This document shows, piece by piece, positions 8,084 to 17,232 of a stretch of DNA of 64,000 nucleotides. Under the pieces are notes generated by a model. That model did no database searches. It was given only the letters and a program-made list of their open reading frames with translations, and was not told where the DNA came from. The DNA is taken from assembly GCF_001077535.1 (NCBI RefSeq), contig NZ_CP011968.1:2976001-3040000 (forward strand), read 5' to 3'. Origin of the DNA: Clostridioides difficile ATCC 9689 = DSM 1296. Lineage in GTDB: Bacteria > Bacillota > Clostridia > Peptostreptococcales > Peptostreptococcaceae. Every line of letters starts with the position of its first letter. Position 1 is the first letter of the stretch. The position numbers and the translations under genes are program-made.

Positions 8084-9367
8084 TTATGCTACTTGTTTGT
8101 TGCTTTTTATAAAGTTACCAACTATTCCACCCAATATAGCTGGTATTACCCAGTTAAAGCCCAAACCTGCAAGTGGCAAGCTTTGTATAAATGGAACAGC
8201 TCCTGTCATTCCATTTATAGCTGATAATAAACTAATCACTAATGTAACATATGCTGCACCTTTAAAAGCATTATCATTCTTTATATGTTTACCAGCCAAC
8301 TCCATAACAACTATTGCTAATAAAACAGGATATATAGTTTGTAGGATTGGAACTGATATGGCTATTATAGAATCAACACCTAAATTTGATATAAGCATAC
8401 TAGCTACACATATACCTATAACCAGTTGTTTATAACTCGCCTTACTTATTCCTTCAAAATAAGTTGATATTGATGCTGTTAAACCTGTAGAAGTAGTCAG
8501 ACAGGCAAGTGCCACAATTACACCTAAAATTACCTTTCCTACTTGACCATATAACAATATACTAGTTATTTCAACTAATAAAGATGCTTGAGGTATACTA
8601 GTATCATATAAAGTTGAAACTGTTGCACCTAAATAAGTAAGACCACCATATACTACTGCTAGAAATACACAGGCTACAAAACCAGCTTTAATAGTCATTC
8701 CTATTTGGTCTTTATCTGATGTATATCCTTTAGCTATTATAGACATCAACATTATAGTTGCCATAGATGCTGCACCTAGAGCGTCCATTGTTTGATAACC
8801 TTGTGATATACCTTCACCAAATAGATTTTTATCTATCATATGCTCAGGACTCATAGGTCCTGCTGGAGAAATTATACCCTTTACTATTAAAACAAATAAT
8901 ACTAATAATAACGCTGGAGTTAAATACTTACCTATTATGTCTATAACCTTAGAAGACCTAATAGTAAATGCTAAAGTTAACCCAAAGAAGATTATTGAAA
9001 ATACAGCTTTAGCTACTGGACCATGGTCTCCAAATATAGGCATAATACCCATTTCATATGTTGTTGCGCAAGTTCTTGGTATTACAAGAAGTGCTAAACA
9101 TGCTAGAGCAGCTACACTCATTACTCTTGCTAACCCTTTACCAGCTCTCCTAAGTACATCATCCATGCTTCCCTTACATCTTGCTGTTGCTATAATAACA
9201 AGCATTGCTATACCAGCATCTGCAACAACAAATCCAATAAGAGGAATTAACCAGTCTTTGCCGGATTCCATCCCTAAAAATGGAGGAAACATAAGATTTC
9301 CTGCACCAAAGAACATAGAAAATAAAGCAAAACCAACTATAAAAATATCTCTCATCTGCTTACTCAC
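8084..9367 (-). CDS. brnQ: Branched-chain amino acid:cation symporter BrnQ
   Basis: This 427-residue polytopic membrane protein of the LIVCS family imports leucine, isoleucine and valine with Na+ or H+. The N-terminus carries the family signature region FFGAGNLMFPPFLG, and the length and about 12 hydrophobic segments fit. The start is a GTG preceded by AAGGGGGT. It is monocistronic, bounded by a strong terminator at 7998-8043. No T-box or riboswitch is visible in the 128 bases upstream. Confidence 0.9.
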   Translation of the reverse strand: MSKQMRDIFIVGFALFSMFFGAGNLMFPPFLGMESGKDWLIPLIGFVVADAGIAMLVIIATARCKGSMDDVLRRAGKGLARVMSVAALACLALLVIPRTCATTYEMGIMPIFGDHGPVAKAVFSIIFFGLTLAFTIRSSKVIDIIGKYLTPALLLVLFVLIVKGIISPAGPMSPEHMIDKNLFGEGISQGYQTMDALGAASMATIMLMSIIAKGYTSDKDQIGMTIKAGFVACVFLAVVYGGLTYLGATVSTLYDTSIPQASLLVEITSILLYGQVGKVILGVIVALACLTTSTGLTASISTYFEGISKASYKQLVIGICVASMLISNLGVDSIIAISVPILQTIYPVLLAIVVMELAGKHIKNDNAFKGAAYVTLVISLLSAINGMTGAVPFIQSLPLAGLGFNWVIPAILGGIVGNFIKSNKQVA

Positions 9368-9495
9368 ACTAAATTACCCCCTTTGAAAATATTTTGAATA
9401 TTAAGATAATCTTACTTTATTTTCAGAAAAATGTCAATCTGGTAAAAATTCACACATTGTTAACGTTTTCCCAATTTGTTTTATGAATTTTTTTT

Positions 9496-10149
9496 TCATT
9501 TTATGATAATTCCCATCAATTTCGTTAAATCAATTGCTTGTGACACATCAAAAATTGCTCCTCTAATATCATCTATACCAATCTCAATTCCCTCAATATT
9601 ATTAGTAGTAAAATCTATGCCAGAAAGTTTAGTTCCATTAAAGTTTGCTTTTTTTAAATTTGTATACTCAAATACTAGATTGTCACCTTTTACTTCTTGA
9701 AATACAGAATTTTCAAAATTTGAATCTAAGATAGAAACTATCTTAAATTTAGAGAATGAAAAGTTAGAATACTTACCTAAAACATCCTTGAACAAAACGT
9801 TTTTAAGTATACAATCATCAAATCTAACTCCTATCAATTTACTATTTTTAAATTCAACTCTGTATATACTTCCTCCATCAAAAAATGAATTTGATAAATT
9901 GCAGTTTTCAAATACCACATCAAGTAAATCAATCTTTTTTAAATTACAATTTTCAAAAGACACATTTCTAAATATACAAGATTCAAAGCTAACTCTTACA
10001 GAATCTAAATCACTTATAACTTCATTTTCTATAATTTTATTAAATATTTTTTCATCATTAAATATATCTTCAAGTATATCTTCAAGATTTTCAATAATTT
10101 CTAATTCTCCTGTAAATTTAGGTTTTTGCACTTTAATAATTTTAGTCAT
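9496..10149 (-). CDS. Pentapeptide-repeat protein
   Basis: This 217-residue soluble protein is built largely of A(D/N)LXX-like pentapeptide repeats with phenylalanine or leucine at the centre (SFENCNLKKIDLLDVVFENC and following), predicted to form a right-handed quadrilateral beta-helix. The start is set at the ATG at 10149 because GGAGGGG lies immediately before it; an upstream GTG at 10161 would place that ribosome site inside the gene. Some relatives protect gyrase, but most have no known role, and I assign none. Confidence 0.75.
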   Translation of the reverse strand: MTKIIKVQKPKFTGELEIIENLEDILEDIFNDEKIFNKIIENEVISDLDSVRVSFESCIFRNVSFENCNLKKIDLLDVVFENCNLSNSFFDGGSIYRVEFKNSKLIGVRFDDCILKNVLFKDVLGKYSNFSFSKFKIVSILDSNFENSVFQEVKGDNLVFEYTNLKKANFNGTKLSGIDFTTNNIEGIEIGIDDIRGAIFDVSQAIDLTKLMGIIIK

Positions 10150-10651
10150 TTTCCCCTCCACTATAAATTATATTATTTTTGATATTATTTTTTTTAATAT
10201 ATTAACTTAATATACATATTTGATATATTAAAAAGTTTTTACGAAATATCCATGTATTCAGTACTTTTATAATTATATCACAAACTCATTTATAATAAAC
10301 TTCCATTAATAGTATAAAACAAGTTAGAATAATTGACATTATACTCATACATATTCAATTATTGGAAAAAGTAATTTTTTTCAATAAATAACCTTAATTT
10401 TTTATAAAATCGACAAAAAAACGAATAATTTTATTATATTTATTGTAAATAATACAATATTACGATATAATACAACAGAAAAACAAATAGAAAATGTTCA
10501 TATAATATTAGTAATACGGTCTAATAGTTTCTACAAACTCACCTTAAATGGGTTTTCTATGAATAGAATGTCAACTCTGAATATATGTTCTATTCTATCT
10601 ATATGAATATATATTTTTTTGTTTATATCTTAAAGTTTTTTGGAGGTAAAA
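10150..10651 (+). promoter_or_regulatory. Regulatory gap before the NCS2 permease
   Basis: This 502-base intergenic region contains a promoter (TTGTAA-17-TATAAT at 10443-10471), a purine riboswitch aptamer (10497-10563), a downstream hairpin and the ribosome site TTTGGAGG. I see nothing else in the first 290 bases. Confidence 0.75.
10497..10563 (+). promoter_or_regulatory. Purine riboswitch (guanine class)
   Basis: The order of motifs fits the purine aptamer. P1 is TTCATA/TATGAA and J1/2 is TAAT. P2 is ATTAG/CTAAT with loop TAATACGGT. J2/3 is AGTTTCTAC. P3 is AAACTCA/TGGGTTT with loop CCTTAAA. The base before TATG in J3/1 is C, which pairs with guanine-type ligands rather than adenine. The downstream arm GAATAGAA (10561-10568) overlaps P1 and can pair with TTCTATTC (10588-10595), then a T-run follows at 10614-10620. 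This fits a transcriptional OFF switch, although the gap between hairpin and T-run is long. Confidence 0.85.
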
Positions 10652-11995
10652 ATGGTACCAAACACTAACAATGTACAACCAGGTGGAAATAATTCATCAT
10701 TAAGCTTTTTAGACAAAATGTTTAAATTTAGCGAACGTGGCTCTAGCCTTAAAACAGAAGTAATAGGTGGAGTTACTACATTCTTAACAATGGCATACAT
10801 AGTTTTCGTAAATCCAGCAATATTATCTGAAGCTGGAATGGATAAAGCCGCCCTTATAACAGTTACCATACTAGCTACAGCCATTGGTACACTTATATTT
10901 GCGATTTTAGGAAATGCACCATTTGCTCTAGCTCCTGGTATGGGATTAAATGCATTTTTCACATACTCTTTGGTTATAGGTGCAGGAATCCCATGGCAAA
11001 CAGGTCTTGGGGTAGTTTTTCTATCTGGATGTGTCTTCTTTACACTCGCAGTAACAGGTCTTCGAAAGACAATTGCAGACGCAATTCCTAGAGAATTGGC
11101 AGTAGCATCTTCAGCAGGTATAGGTCTTTTCCTTGCTTTTGTTGGTTTAAAAAATATGGGTGTTATAATAGCTAATCCAGATACTATAGTTTCACTTGCA
11201 GATTTTACACCAACAGTTTTAATAGCCCTTTTTGCTCTTATCTTAATGGCAATACTAGAATATAAAAAAGTTAAAGGTGGAATATTGATAAGTATAGTAG
11301 TTGCAACAATAATATCTGTTATATTTGGATTTGTGGAGTTGCCAACAGCAATAATCTCAACACCTCCTAGTATAGCACCAGTTGCTTTTAAATTAGATAT
11401 TGTAGGTGCATTGAAATTCTCATTAATTGGACCTATATTCTCTTTCATGTTTATAGACATGTTTGATTCATTAGCATTTCTTATTACTTGTTGTAAACAA
11501 ATGGGTCTTGAAGATGAGAATGGTGAAATAAAAGATTTAGGAAGAATGTTATATGCAGATGTTTCTTCTACTTTAATAGGCTCATTCTTAGGAACTAGTA
11601 CTGTTACAACATTTGGAGAATCTGCTTCTGGTATTGCAGCAGGTGCAAGAACAGGACTTGCTTCAATAGTAACAGCAGCATTATTCTTAGCTACACTTAT
11701 ATTTACACCATTACTTGGTATAGTTCCTACTTACGCTGCAGCTCCTGCACTTGTAATGGTTGGTGTATTCATGTTTGAAAGCATAAAACAGATTGATTTT
11801 GCTGATAGCAAAATAGCTGTACCTGCTTTTGTTACAGTTTTATTGATGCCTTTAACTTATAGTATAAGTATTGGTTTATGCTTTGGATTTATTTCATATA
11901 TAATAATGCATGTGGTAGCTAAAGAAACTGATAAAATCAGTATTACACTTTGGATTATAGGTTTACTTGCAGTTGTAAACTTAGTTCTAAGTTAA
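10652..11995 (+). CDS. NCS2 family purine (guanine/hypoxanthine/xanthine) permease
   Basis: This 447-residue polytopic permease is of the AzgA/PbuG-type NCS2 group. Visible family features are the N-terminal FLTMAYIVFVNPAIL, PGMGLNAFFTYSLV near residue 90, and the MFDSLAFLITC and TFGESASGIAAGARTG regions that line the substrate site. The start is the ATG at 10652 with TTTGGAGG upstream; an in-frame TTG at 10640 is less likely. The guanine-class riboswitch in its leader indicates repression when purine bases are plentiful. The next gene is a deaminase that could process an imported base or nucleoside. Confidence 0.9.
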   Translation: MVPNTNNVQPGGNNSSLSFLDKMFKFSERGSSLKTEVIGGVTTFLTMAYIVFVNPAILSEAGMDKAALITVTILATAIGTLIFAILGNAPFALAPGMGLNAFFTYSLVIGAGIPWQTGLGVVFLSGCVFFTLAVTGLRKTIADAIPRELAVASSAGIGLFLAFVGLKNMGVIIANPDTIVSLADFTPTVLIALFALILMAILEYKKVKGGILISIVVATIISVIFGFVELPTAIISTPPSIAPVAFKLDIVGALKFSLIGPIFSFMFIDMFDSLAFLITCCKQMGLEDENGEIKDLGRMLYADVSSTLIGSFLGTSTVTTFGESASGIAAGARTGLASIVTAALFLATLIFTPLLGIVPTYAAAPALVMVGVFMFESIKQIDFADSKIAVPAFVTVLLMPLTYSISIGLCFGFISYIIMHVVAKETDKISITLWIIGLLAVVNLVLS

Positions 11996-12064
11996 TATTT
12001 TAAATAGTTCTAGGTCAATATTTTAAATTATATAGAATAAAATCTTATTTATTTTAAATTTATA

Positions 12065-12104
12065 AATAGCAAAATCAATTTATGTATAAATTGATTTTGC
12101 TATT
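12065..12104 (+). terminator. Long hairpin after the purine permease
   Basis: AATAGCAAAATCAATTTA pairs with TAAATTGATTTTGCTATT, an uninterrupted 18-bp stem. The T-run is weak (AACTTTG), so termination may be partial and the deaminase gene may receive read-through. Confidence 0.55.
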
Positions 12105-12172
12105 AACTTTGTATAGAAAATTTATTATCATAATACATAGATATAAAAATATATAGAAAAGAGGTTGTACTT

Positions 12173-13537
12173 ATGTCACAATTACTTATAAAAAATGCAT
12201 ATCTAATTACTATGAATGCAGATAGAGAGGTATATGAAACTGGAAGTATACTTATTGAAAATAATATTATAAAAAATGTTGGTAAGTTTGATATTAATAT
12301 TGTAGATAAAGACGCTGAGATATATGATGCTAAAGGAAAAATACTAATGCCAGGGTTAGTCAATACACACGTTCACTTATCCCAACAATTAGGACGTGGT
12401 CTTGCAGATGATGTTGTACTTTTAACTTGGCTTAGAGAGAGAATCTGGCCATACGAAAGTAGCTTCAACTATGAAGATTCATTGATTTCATCTACTGCAT
12501 GTTGTGTTGAATTGATAAAATCTGGGGTCACTACATTTTTAGAATCTGGTGGTCAATATGTAGATGCTATGGTTGAAGCTGTTGATAAAACTGGACTTAG
12601 AGCCTGTTTAGCTAAATCAGTTATGGATACAGGAGATGGTCTTCCTGAAGCATGGCAAAAAACTACTGATGAGGAAATCAACACTCAATTAGACTTATTC
12701 CATAAGTTTAATAACACATCTAATGAGAGGATTAAAATATGGTTTGCATTAAGAACTATTTTTAATACAACTGAAGAATTACTTGTTAGAACTAAAGAAT
12801 TAGCTGATAAATACAATACAGGTATACATATGCATATTGCTGAAATAGCTGATGAAATTTCATTTGTAAAGCAAAACAATGGAGTTGGAACAGTTGAATA
12901 TCTTGATAAACTAGGTGTATTAGGACCAAATCTTTTAGCTGCTCACACAGTTTGGCTTACTCATAAAGAAATTGATTTATTTAGATTACATGATGTAAAA
13001 GTTTCTCATAATCCAGCTGCAGCCATGAAAGTAGTTCTAGGATTTGCATCAATTCCTGAAATGTTAGAAAAAGGAATACCTGTTTCAATTGGTACTGATG
13101 GAGCTCCTTCAAATAATAGAATGGACCTTATGAGGGACATGTATCTTACATCACTAATACATAAAGGAAGAACTTTAAACCCAACTGTCGTACCAGCTGA
13201 AGAAGTCTTAGAAATGGCTACTATAAATGGAGCAAAATGTGCTTTACTAGAAAAAGAAATTGGTAGTCTTGAAGTAGGAAAAAAAGCTGATATGATTATT
13301 CTAAATCCAGATACAATTCATTGTTTACCAATGCATAATCCAATTGGAAATATAGTTTATTCTATGACTAGTGAAAATGTAGACTCTACTATTTGTGATG
13401 GTAAATGGTTAATGAAGGAAAGAAAAGTATTAGTTGTAGATGAATCTGAATTATTAAATAAAGTTAAAAAACAAGCTTCTAAAATAAAAGATAAAGCAGA
13501 AGTTAAAATTCCATCTAAATTTAAAATTATAAAATAA
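12173..13537 (+). CDS. TRZ/ATZ family amidohydrolase (nucleobase/nucleoside deaminase-like)
   Basis: This 454-residue metal-dependent hydrolase belongs to the subfamily containing S-adenosylhomocysteine/thioadenosine deaminase, SsnA and guanine deaminase. The metal ligands are visible: NTHVHLSQ near residue 64, HMHIAEI near 221, a second His in AAHTVWLTH near 262, and GTDGAPSNN near 307. A GAGGTT ribosome site precedes the ATG. Its position 3' of a riboswitch-controlled purine permease supports purine or nucleoside deamination, but which substrate is used cannot be decided from the sequence. Confidence 0.8.
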   Translation: MSQLLIKNAYLITMNADREVYETGSILIENNIIKNVGKFDINIVDKDAEIYDAKGKILMPGLVNTHVHLSQQLGRGLADDVVLLTWLRERIWPYESSFNYEDSLISSTACCVELIKSGVTTFLESGGQYVDAMVEAVDKTGLRACLAKSVMDTGDGLPEAWQKTTDEEINTQLDLFHKFNNTSNERIKIWFALRTIFNTTEELLVRTKELADKYNTGIHMHIAEIADEISFVKQNNGVGTVEYLDKLGVLGPNLLAAHTVWLTHKEIDLFRLHDVKVSHNPAAAMKVVLGFASIPEMLEKGIPVSIGTDGAPSNNRMDLMRDMYLTSLIHKGRTLNPTVVPAEEVLEMATINGAKCALLEKEIGSLEVGKKADMIILNPDTIHCLPMHNPIGNIVYSMTSENVDSTICDGKWLMKERKVLVVDESELLNKVKKQASKIKDKAEVKIPSKFKIIK

Positions 13538-13546
13538 CATAAATTT

Positions 13547-13609
13547 CAATTGTTTTGTAAATATGAATATATAAATATATTTATATACATCATATATACA
13601 AAACAATTG
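13547..13609 (+). terminator. Terminator of the amidohydrolase gene
   Basis: CAATTGTTTTGTA and TACAAAACAATTG form a perfect 13-bp stem around an AT-rich loop, followed by seven T. Confidence 0.75.
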
Positions 13610-13714
13610 TTTTTTTATTTTATATTCATTAGCATTGCTCATAAAATACACCATAATTCCAGAAAAAATAACCAATCAGTTAAGATTACATCATCTAAGC
13701 AATATATAAACGTC

Positions 13715-15583
13715 TTAGTTTATAAGTTTTATTCTACTCTTATCTAAAACCATCTTTAAAGAGTTTTCAACTGTTTCAATTACATCTTTATAACTCAAGT
13801 ACACATTTGCGTAGATACAATCTTCATATAAATTATATTCAGTTACTCTACAATACAGCAGTTTTCCTCCATCTAATAAATTGCTCAAAATATAGTTTTC
13901 TTTTCTTGGGACATAGCCTATTACATATCCAGTTTCACCAACTATTTTAATAGCTTTTTCATCATATAGATTATCTTTCTCTCTAGTTAAATAGTATATC
14001 TTACTTTTCTCCAATTCTTTTTCAAGATATTCTCTATTTCTAAACCTTGAACCAGCAACAGCTATTGAAGTCAAATAGATATCCTTACCATGTTCATCTA
14101 CTTTTATTTTTTCAATATTTACAAATTCTTTTTTTAAATTATTACTTTCATATAATACTCTTCTTAATTCATCCTTCAATATAACATTTTTTTCTTTTTC
14201 ATACGCTTCTTTAACAATTTTTAATTCTTCAAGAGATAGTTTCTCTCTGTATCTTTTTAAGATATTTATGGATTCTTTTCTTACTTCATTTATATTTCCA
14301 AATATTCCTTTTAAAGATATATTCTTTCCTTCAGGATATAGTGATTTACTTCCTTTAAGCACAATAAAAAATAACATATCATCATAATATTCTTGAGTCA
14401 ATTTATCTTTTTCTATATCTTTCATTTTTCCAATTAAATCATCTATTTTAAACGTCTCTTCAAAAAAATTTAATAATTTTAATCTAGAACTTGTTGTTCC
14501 CTTTTTAGATATATACCAATATACCTCAAAATCTCTAATATCTCTATTCAGATATGGCAACAAGTCATCAAAAGATAAGTTTACATCATAAATTTCTGAC
14601 ATTTTTATAATATCTTCTGTTTTTCCACTAGCATCTCTTAATGCTTCAAAATATATATTTTTCCATTTTTCACTGAGCAAGATACCATTTATTTCTTTTT
14701 CAAATTCAATCTTATTGCACTCTATATTTTCATCTTTTAAGACGTTTATAGCTATTAGGAAAATTGAATATAAACTTTCAAAGTTAGTCCCATAATTTAC
14801 TACAGTAGGTAAAAATCGATTCACTAATTCTAATTTATTACCTATATATTTAAATTCTACACTTAGCAAGTAATTGCATATAAGACGTGCTAAATTATTT
14901 ATCTTTTCTTTATCTAAATCTCGTTTTTCAAGATATTCATTCAAATCTACAATTGAAATAATATAGTTCATCAATAATCGTTCGTACTTTGTATCCTTAT
15001 AACCATCTTCAATTAGATAGGAATTTATTTTAGAATCTAAATTTTCCATATTAACAATAGCAAATACTTTTATTGAACCTGTAGCCTTTTTAGATAAATT
15101 AAATAAATATGTATTGTAAAATTCAAGTTTTTTAATAGTATTACTCAGATAAAATACGTATTCTCCAGATTTAGAAAATGTATCTACAACTTCTCTTAAG
15201 TTTTCTACATTTAGATATTTCTCACTTAAAACTAACCCTAGTTTTACATACTCAACTTTTTTACTCTTATATATTAATTCTTTAGTTAATTTATATAACC
15301 ATTTCTCATCAATAATCATTTCTTTTACCAAAGTATTTATCTTTTTCATAAAAATTTCGAAATAACAAATTAAAGACTTAGAATTACTATCCTCCAATAA
15401 ATAAATTTCATTAGATTCACTTTTATACATATTTAAAATTTCATCTACTAGATTATTTGCAAGCTCTACTTGTTCTCTTAACGGTATACTTTCATATATA
15501 CATAGGTAATTCATTTCAAATGATTCTTTGTATCCATCATAACCATTAAATTCCTGCAATCGCTTAAAAACATTCTCCACCAA
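13715..15583 (-). CDS. HIRAN-domain protein with large helical N-terminal region
   Basis: This 622-residue protein carries a HIRAN domain at about residues 500-600: IAVAGSRFRNR, then DNLYDEKAIKIVGETGYVIGYVPR. In known families HIRAN binds DNA 3' ends or stalled forks, often fused to SWI2/SNF2 helicases. Here no helicase, nuclease or other catalytic motif is recognisable in the first 500 residues, which are acidic/lysine-rich and predicted helical, possibly repeat-like. There is no signal peptide or transmembrane segment. It appears monocistronic. A DNA-repair or DNA-binding role is an inference from the one domain. Confidence 0.65.
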   Translation of the reverse strand: MVENVFKRLQEFNGYDGYKESFEMNYLCIYESIPLREQVELANNLVDEILNMYKSESNEIYLLEDSNSKSLICYFEIFMKKINTLVKEMIIDEKWLYKLTKELIYKSKKVEYVKLGLVLSEKYLNVENLREVVDTFSKSGEYVFYLSNTIKKLEFYNTYLFNLSKKATGSIKVFAIVNMENLDSKINSYLIEDGYKDTKYERLLMNYIISIVDLNEYLEKRDLDKEKINNLARLICNYLLSVEFKYIGNKLELVNRFLPTVVNYGTNFESLYSIFLIAINVLKDENIECNKIEFEKEINGILLSEKWKNIYFEALRDASGKTEDIIKMSEIYDVNLSFDDLLPYLNRDIRDFEVYWYISKKGTTSSRLKLLNFFEETFKIDDLIGKMKDIEKDKLTQEYYDDMLFFIVLKGSKSLYPEGKNISLKGIFGNINEVRKESINILKRYREKLSLEELKIVKEAYEKEKNVILKDELRRVLYESNNLKKEFVNIEKIKVDEHGKDIYLTSIAVAGSRFRNREYLEKELEKSKIYYLTREKDNLYDEKAIKIVGETGYVIGYVPRKENYILSNLLDGGKLLYCRVTEYNLYEDCIYANVYLSYKDVIETVENSLKMVLDKSRIKLIN

Positions 15584-15660
15584 ATTATCCTCCTTTACAT
15601 GATGTAATTTATATTGATTATACTACTTATTTCGTCAAGTTTACATTTATACGCAAAAAA

Positions 15661-15691
15661 ATATTACTAGAAATTGAAATTCTAGTAATAT
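15661..15691 (-). terminator. Terminator of the MFS transporter gene
   Basis: ATATTACTAGAA pairs with TTCTAGTAATAT, and TTTTTTTGCG follows on the minus strand. Confidence 0.75.
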
Positions 15692-15815
15692 CCTTATTAT
15701 TAATTATGTAAATACCCTATCTTATAACTGTAAATAATATCCTTATTAATTTTAATTACTTTTAATAAAAATCTATCCTAGATTTAGACTTCTCTATGCG
15801 TATATTATACTAATA

Positions 15816-17033
15816 TTAGACATCATAATCATACACTTTTTCTTTTTCATATCTCATGTTTACAAACAATGCAAGTAAAATTCCAACAAATGTTATTGCC
15901 ACATTAAACAATACAACATATTTTGGTCCATTAACTCCCCCTGATTTTGTAATAATACCTGCTATATTTAAAATAACATAGTTTGCTATACTAGATGCAA
16001 TCATAACTATAGATGTTATTTTTCCTTTATTAGTTGGAAACATTTCATTTGCAGTTGACGTTGTTAACTGAAGAACACCTCCTGCTGCTGAATAACCTAT
16101 TACAAATCCCCCTAACATACAAATAGTTGGAGTTTGAACAAAATATACAACTAATAGCATAAGTAAAGCTATTATAGGATATATAACTAATATTCTTATT
16201 GGTTTAATATATTTTTTAATAAGTAAAGAAGTTATTAATACTGCACATATTACTCCCATTGAGTAAAAGGATTGAATTTTTGTAGGGTCAGCCATCCCAT
16301 ACAATTTACCCAATTCCTGATTACAATTTAACCATAATACAAATGTAGATGTACATGTAAATCCAATACAAACAAGAGCTATACTTGTTGGTGTAAATTT
16401 CATCTTCTCTGATTTAACTGTTTTGCCTTTGTTATCAATAACATTATTAGCTGGTGGAAATGGTAACACAGCTATCAAAATTGCATCTATTACAATAAGA
16501 ATCGCTGTTACTATAAAAATAACTTTAAATGATATTGAATTTGCTGCAACAAATCCAATTATAAAAGGAAGCAAAAATTGTGCTAAAGCTATTGTAAATT
16601 TAGTAAACATATTTGCTATTGTTCCTAAACTAGCAAATATCTCCATACAAGAAGGAGTTACACAGGTATCTAAGAATGAATTTGCTGCCCCTCCAATTAT
16701 TGCAAATACATATGCTATATAAAAATTTGGTGAAAATACAATTCCAACAAAGAAAATTGCATGTAGAAAGTTTCCTATAAGACCACTTACTTTTCTTCCA
16801 TACTTATCTGAAATAGGTCCTGCAAATGGATAAGATATAAGTCTCCCTAATCCTAGTGCAGCAATAACAGCTAAAACAATACTTACATCCAATGTTCCAT
16901 CTGATAATGTTTTAGCCCCCCACATTGATGAAAATTCTGGTTTGTATTGTCCTAAAATTGAAATTCCAATACCAAGTAAAAAATATGAAAAATACAACGC
17001 TATGGCAGTAGGATAATATTTTTTATTGTTCAT
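15816..17033 (-). CDS. MFS transporter
   Basis: This 405-residue major facilitator protein has about 12 hydrophobic segments. The loop 2-3 signature appears as GPISDKYGRKVSG near residue 75, and a charged cytoplasmic loop (NVIDNKGKTVKSEKMKF) divides the two halves near residue 200. GGGAGA lies upstream of the ATG. It is the last gene of a same-strand cluster with shikimate dehydrogenase, an enoate-reductase-like flavoprotein and a TIM-barrel protein, suggesting it imports the cluster's substrate. A hairpin at 17111-17141 in the 199-base gap before it may attenuate its expression. Confidence 0.8.
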   Translation of the reverse strand: MNNKKYYPTAIALYFSYFLLGIGISILGQYKPEFSSMWGAKTLSDGTLDVSIVLAVIAALGLGRLISYPFAGPISDKYGRKVSGLIGNFLHAIFFVGIVFSPNFYIAYVFAIIGGAANSFLDTCVTPSCMEIFASLGTIANMFTKFTIALAQFLLPFIIGFVAANSISFKVIFIVTAILIVIDAILIAVLPFPPANNVIDNKGKTVKSEKMKFTPTSIALVCIGFTCTSTFVLWLNCNQELGKLYGMADPTKIQSFYSMGVICAVLITSLLIKKYIKPIRILVIYPIIALLMLLVVYFVQTPTICMLGGFVIGYSAAGGVLQLTTSTANEMFPTNKGKITSIVMIASSIANYVILNIAGIITKSGGVNGPKYVVLFNVAITFVGILLALFVNMRYEKEKVYDYDV

Positions 17034-17110
17034 AATTTTTCTCCCATTCTTGTTAATTTATTAACATTTTTGTGTACAATAAACTCATCCCCATAATGGA
17101 TTTAAAGTAT

Positions 17111-17141
17111 AGTCAGTTAAAGCTTCAAATTTAACTGGACT
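17111..17141 (-). terminator. Intercistronic hairpin (possible attenuator)
   Basis: AGTCAGTTAAA and TTTAACTGGACT form an imperfect hairpin between aroE and the MFS gene. There is no convincing T-run, so partial termination or mRNA stabilisation is equally possible. Confidence 0.35.
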
Positions 17142-17232
17142 ATGAGGCAAAACCCACTATGACAATTTGTAATTTATTATTAAAAATATTGAAATACGTA
17201 TGTTTTTTCATTGTTTAAGATATTACTCTTAT

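Noticed and set aside
8937-9386. 149-residue open frame antisense to brnQ
   Set aside because: Shadow of a confident membrane protein gene; no ribosome site and implausible composition.
10630-11460. 276-residue open frame antisense to the NCS2 permease
   Set aside because: It has low-complexity, Ala/Ile/Pro-rich composition typical of a shadow frame, no ribosome site, and the opposite strand encodes a clear permease.
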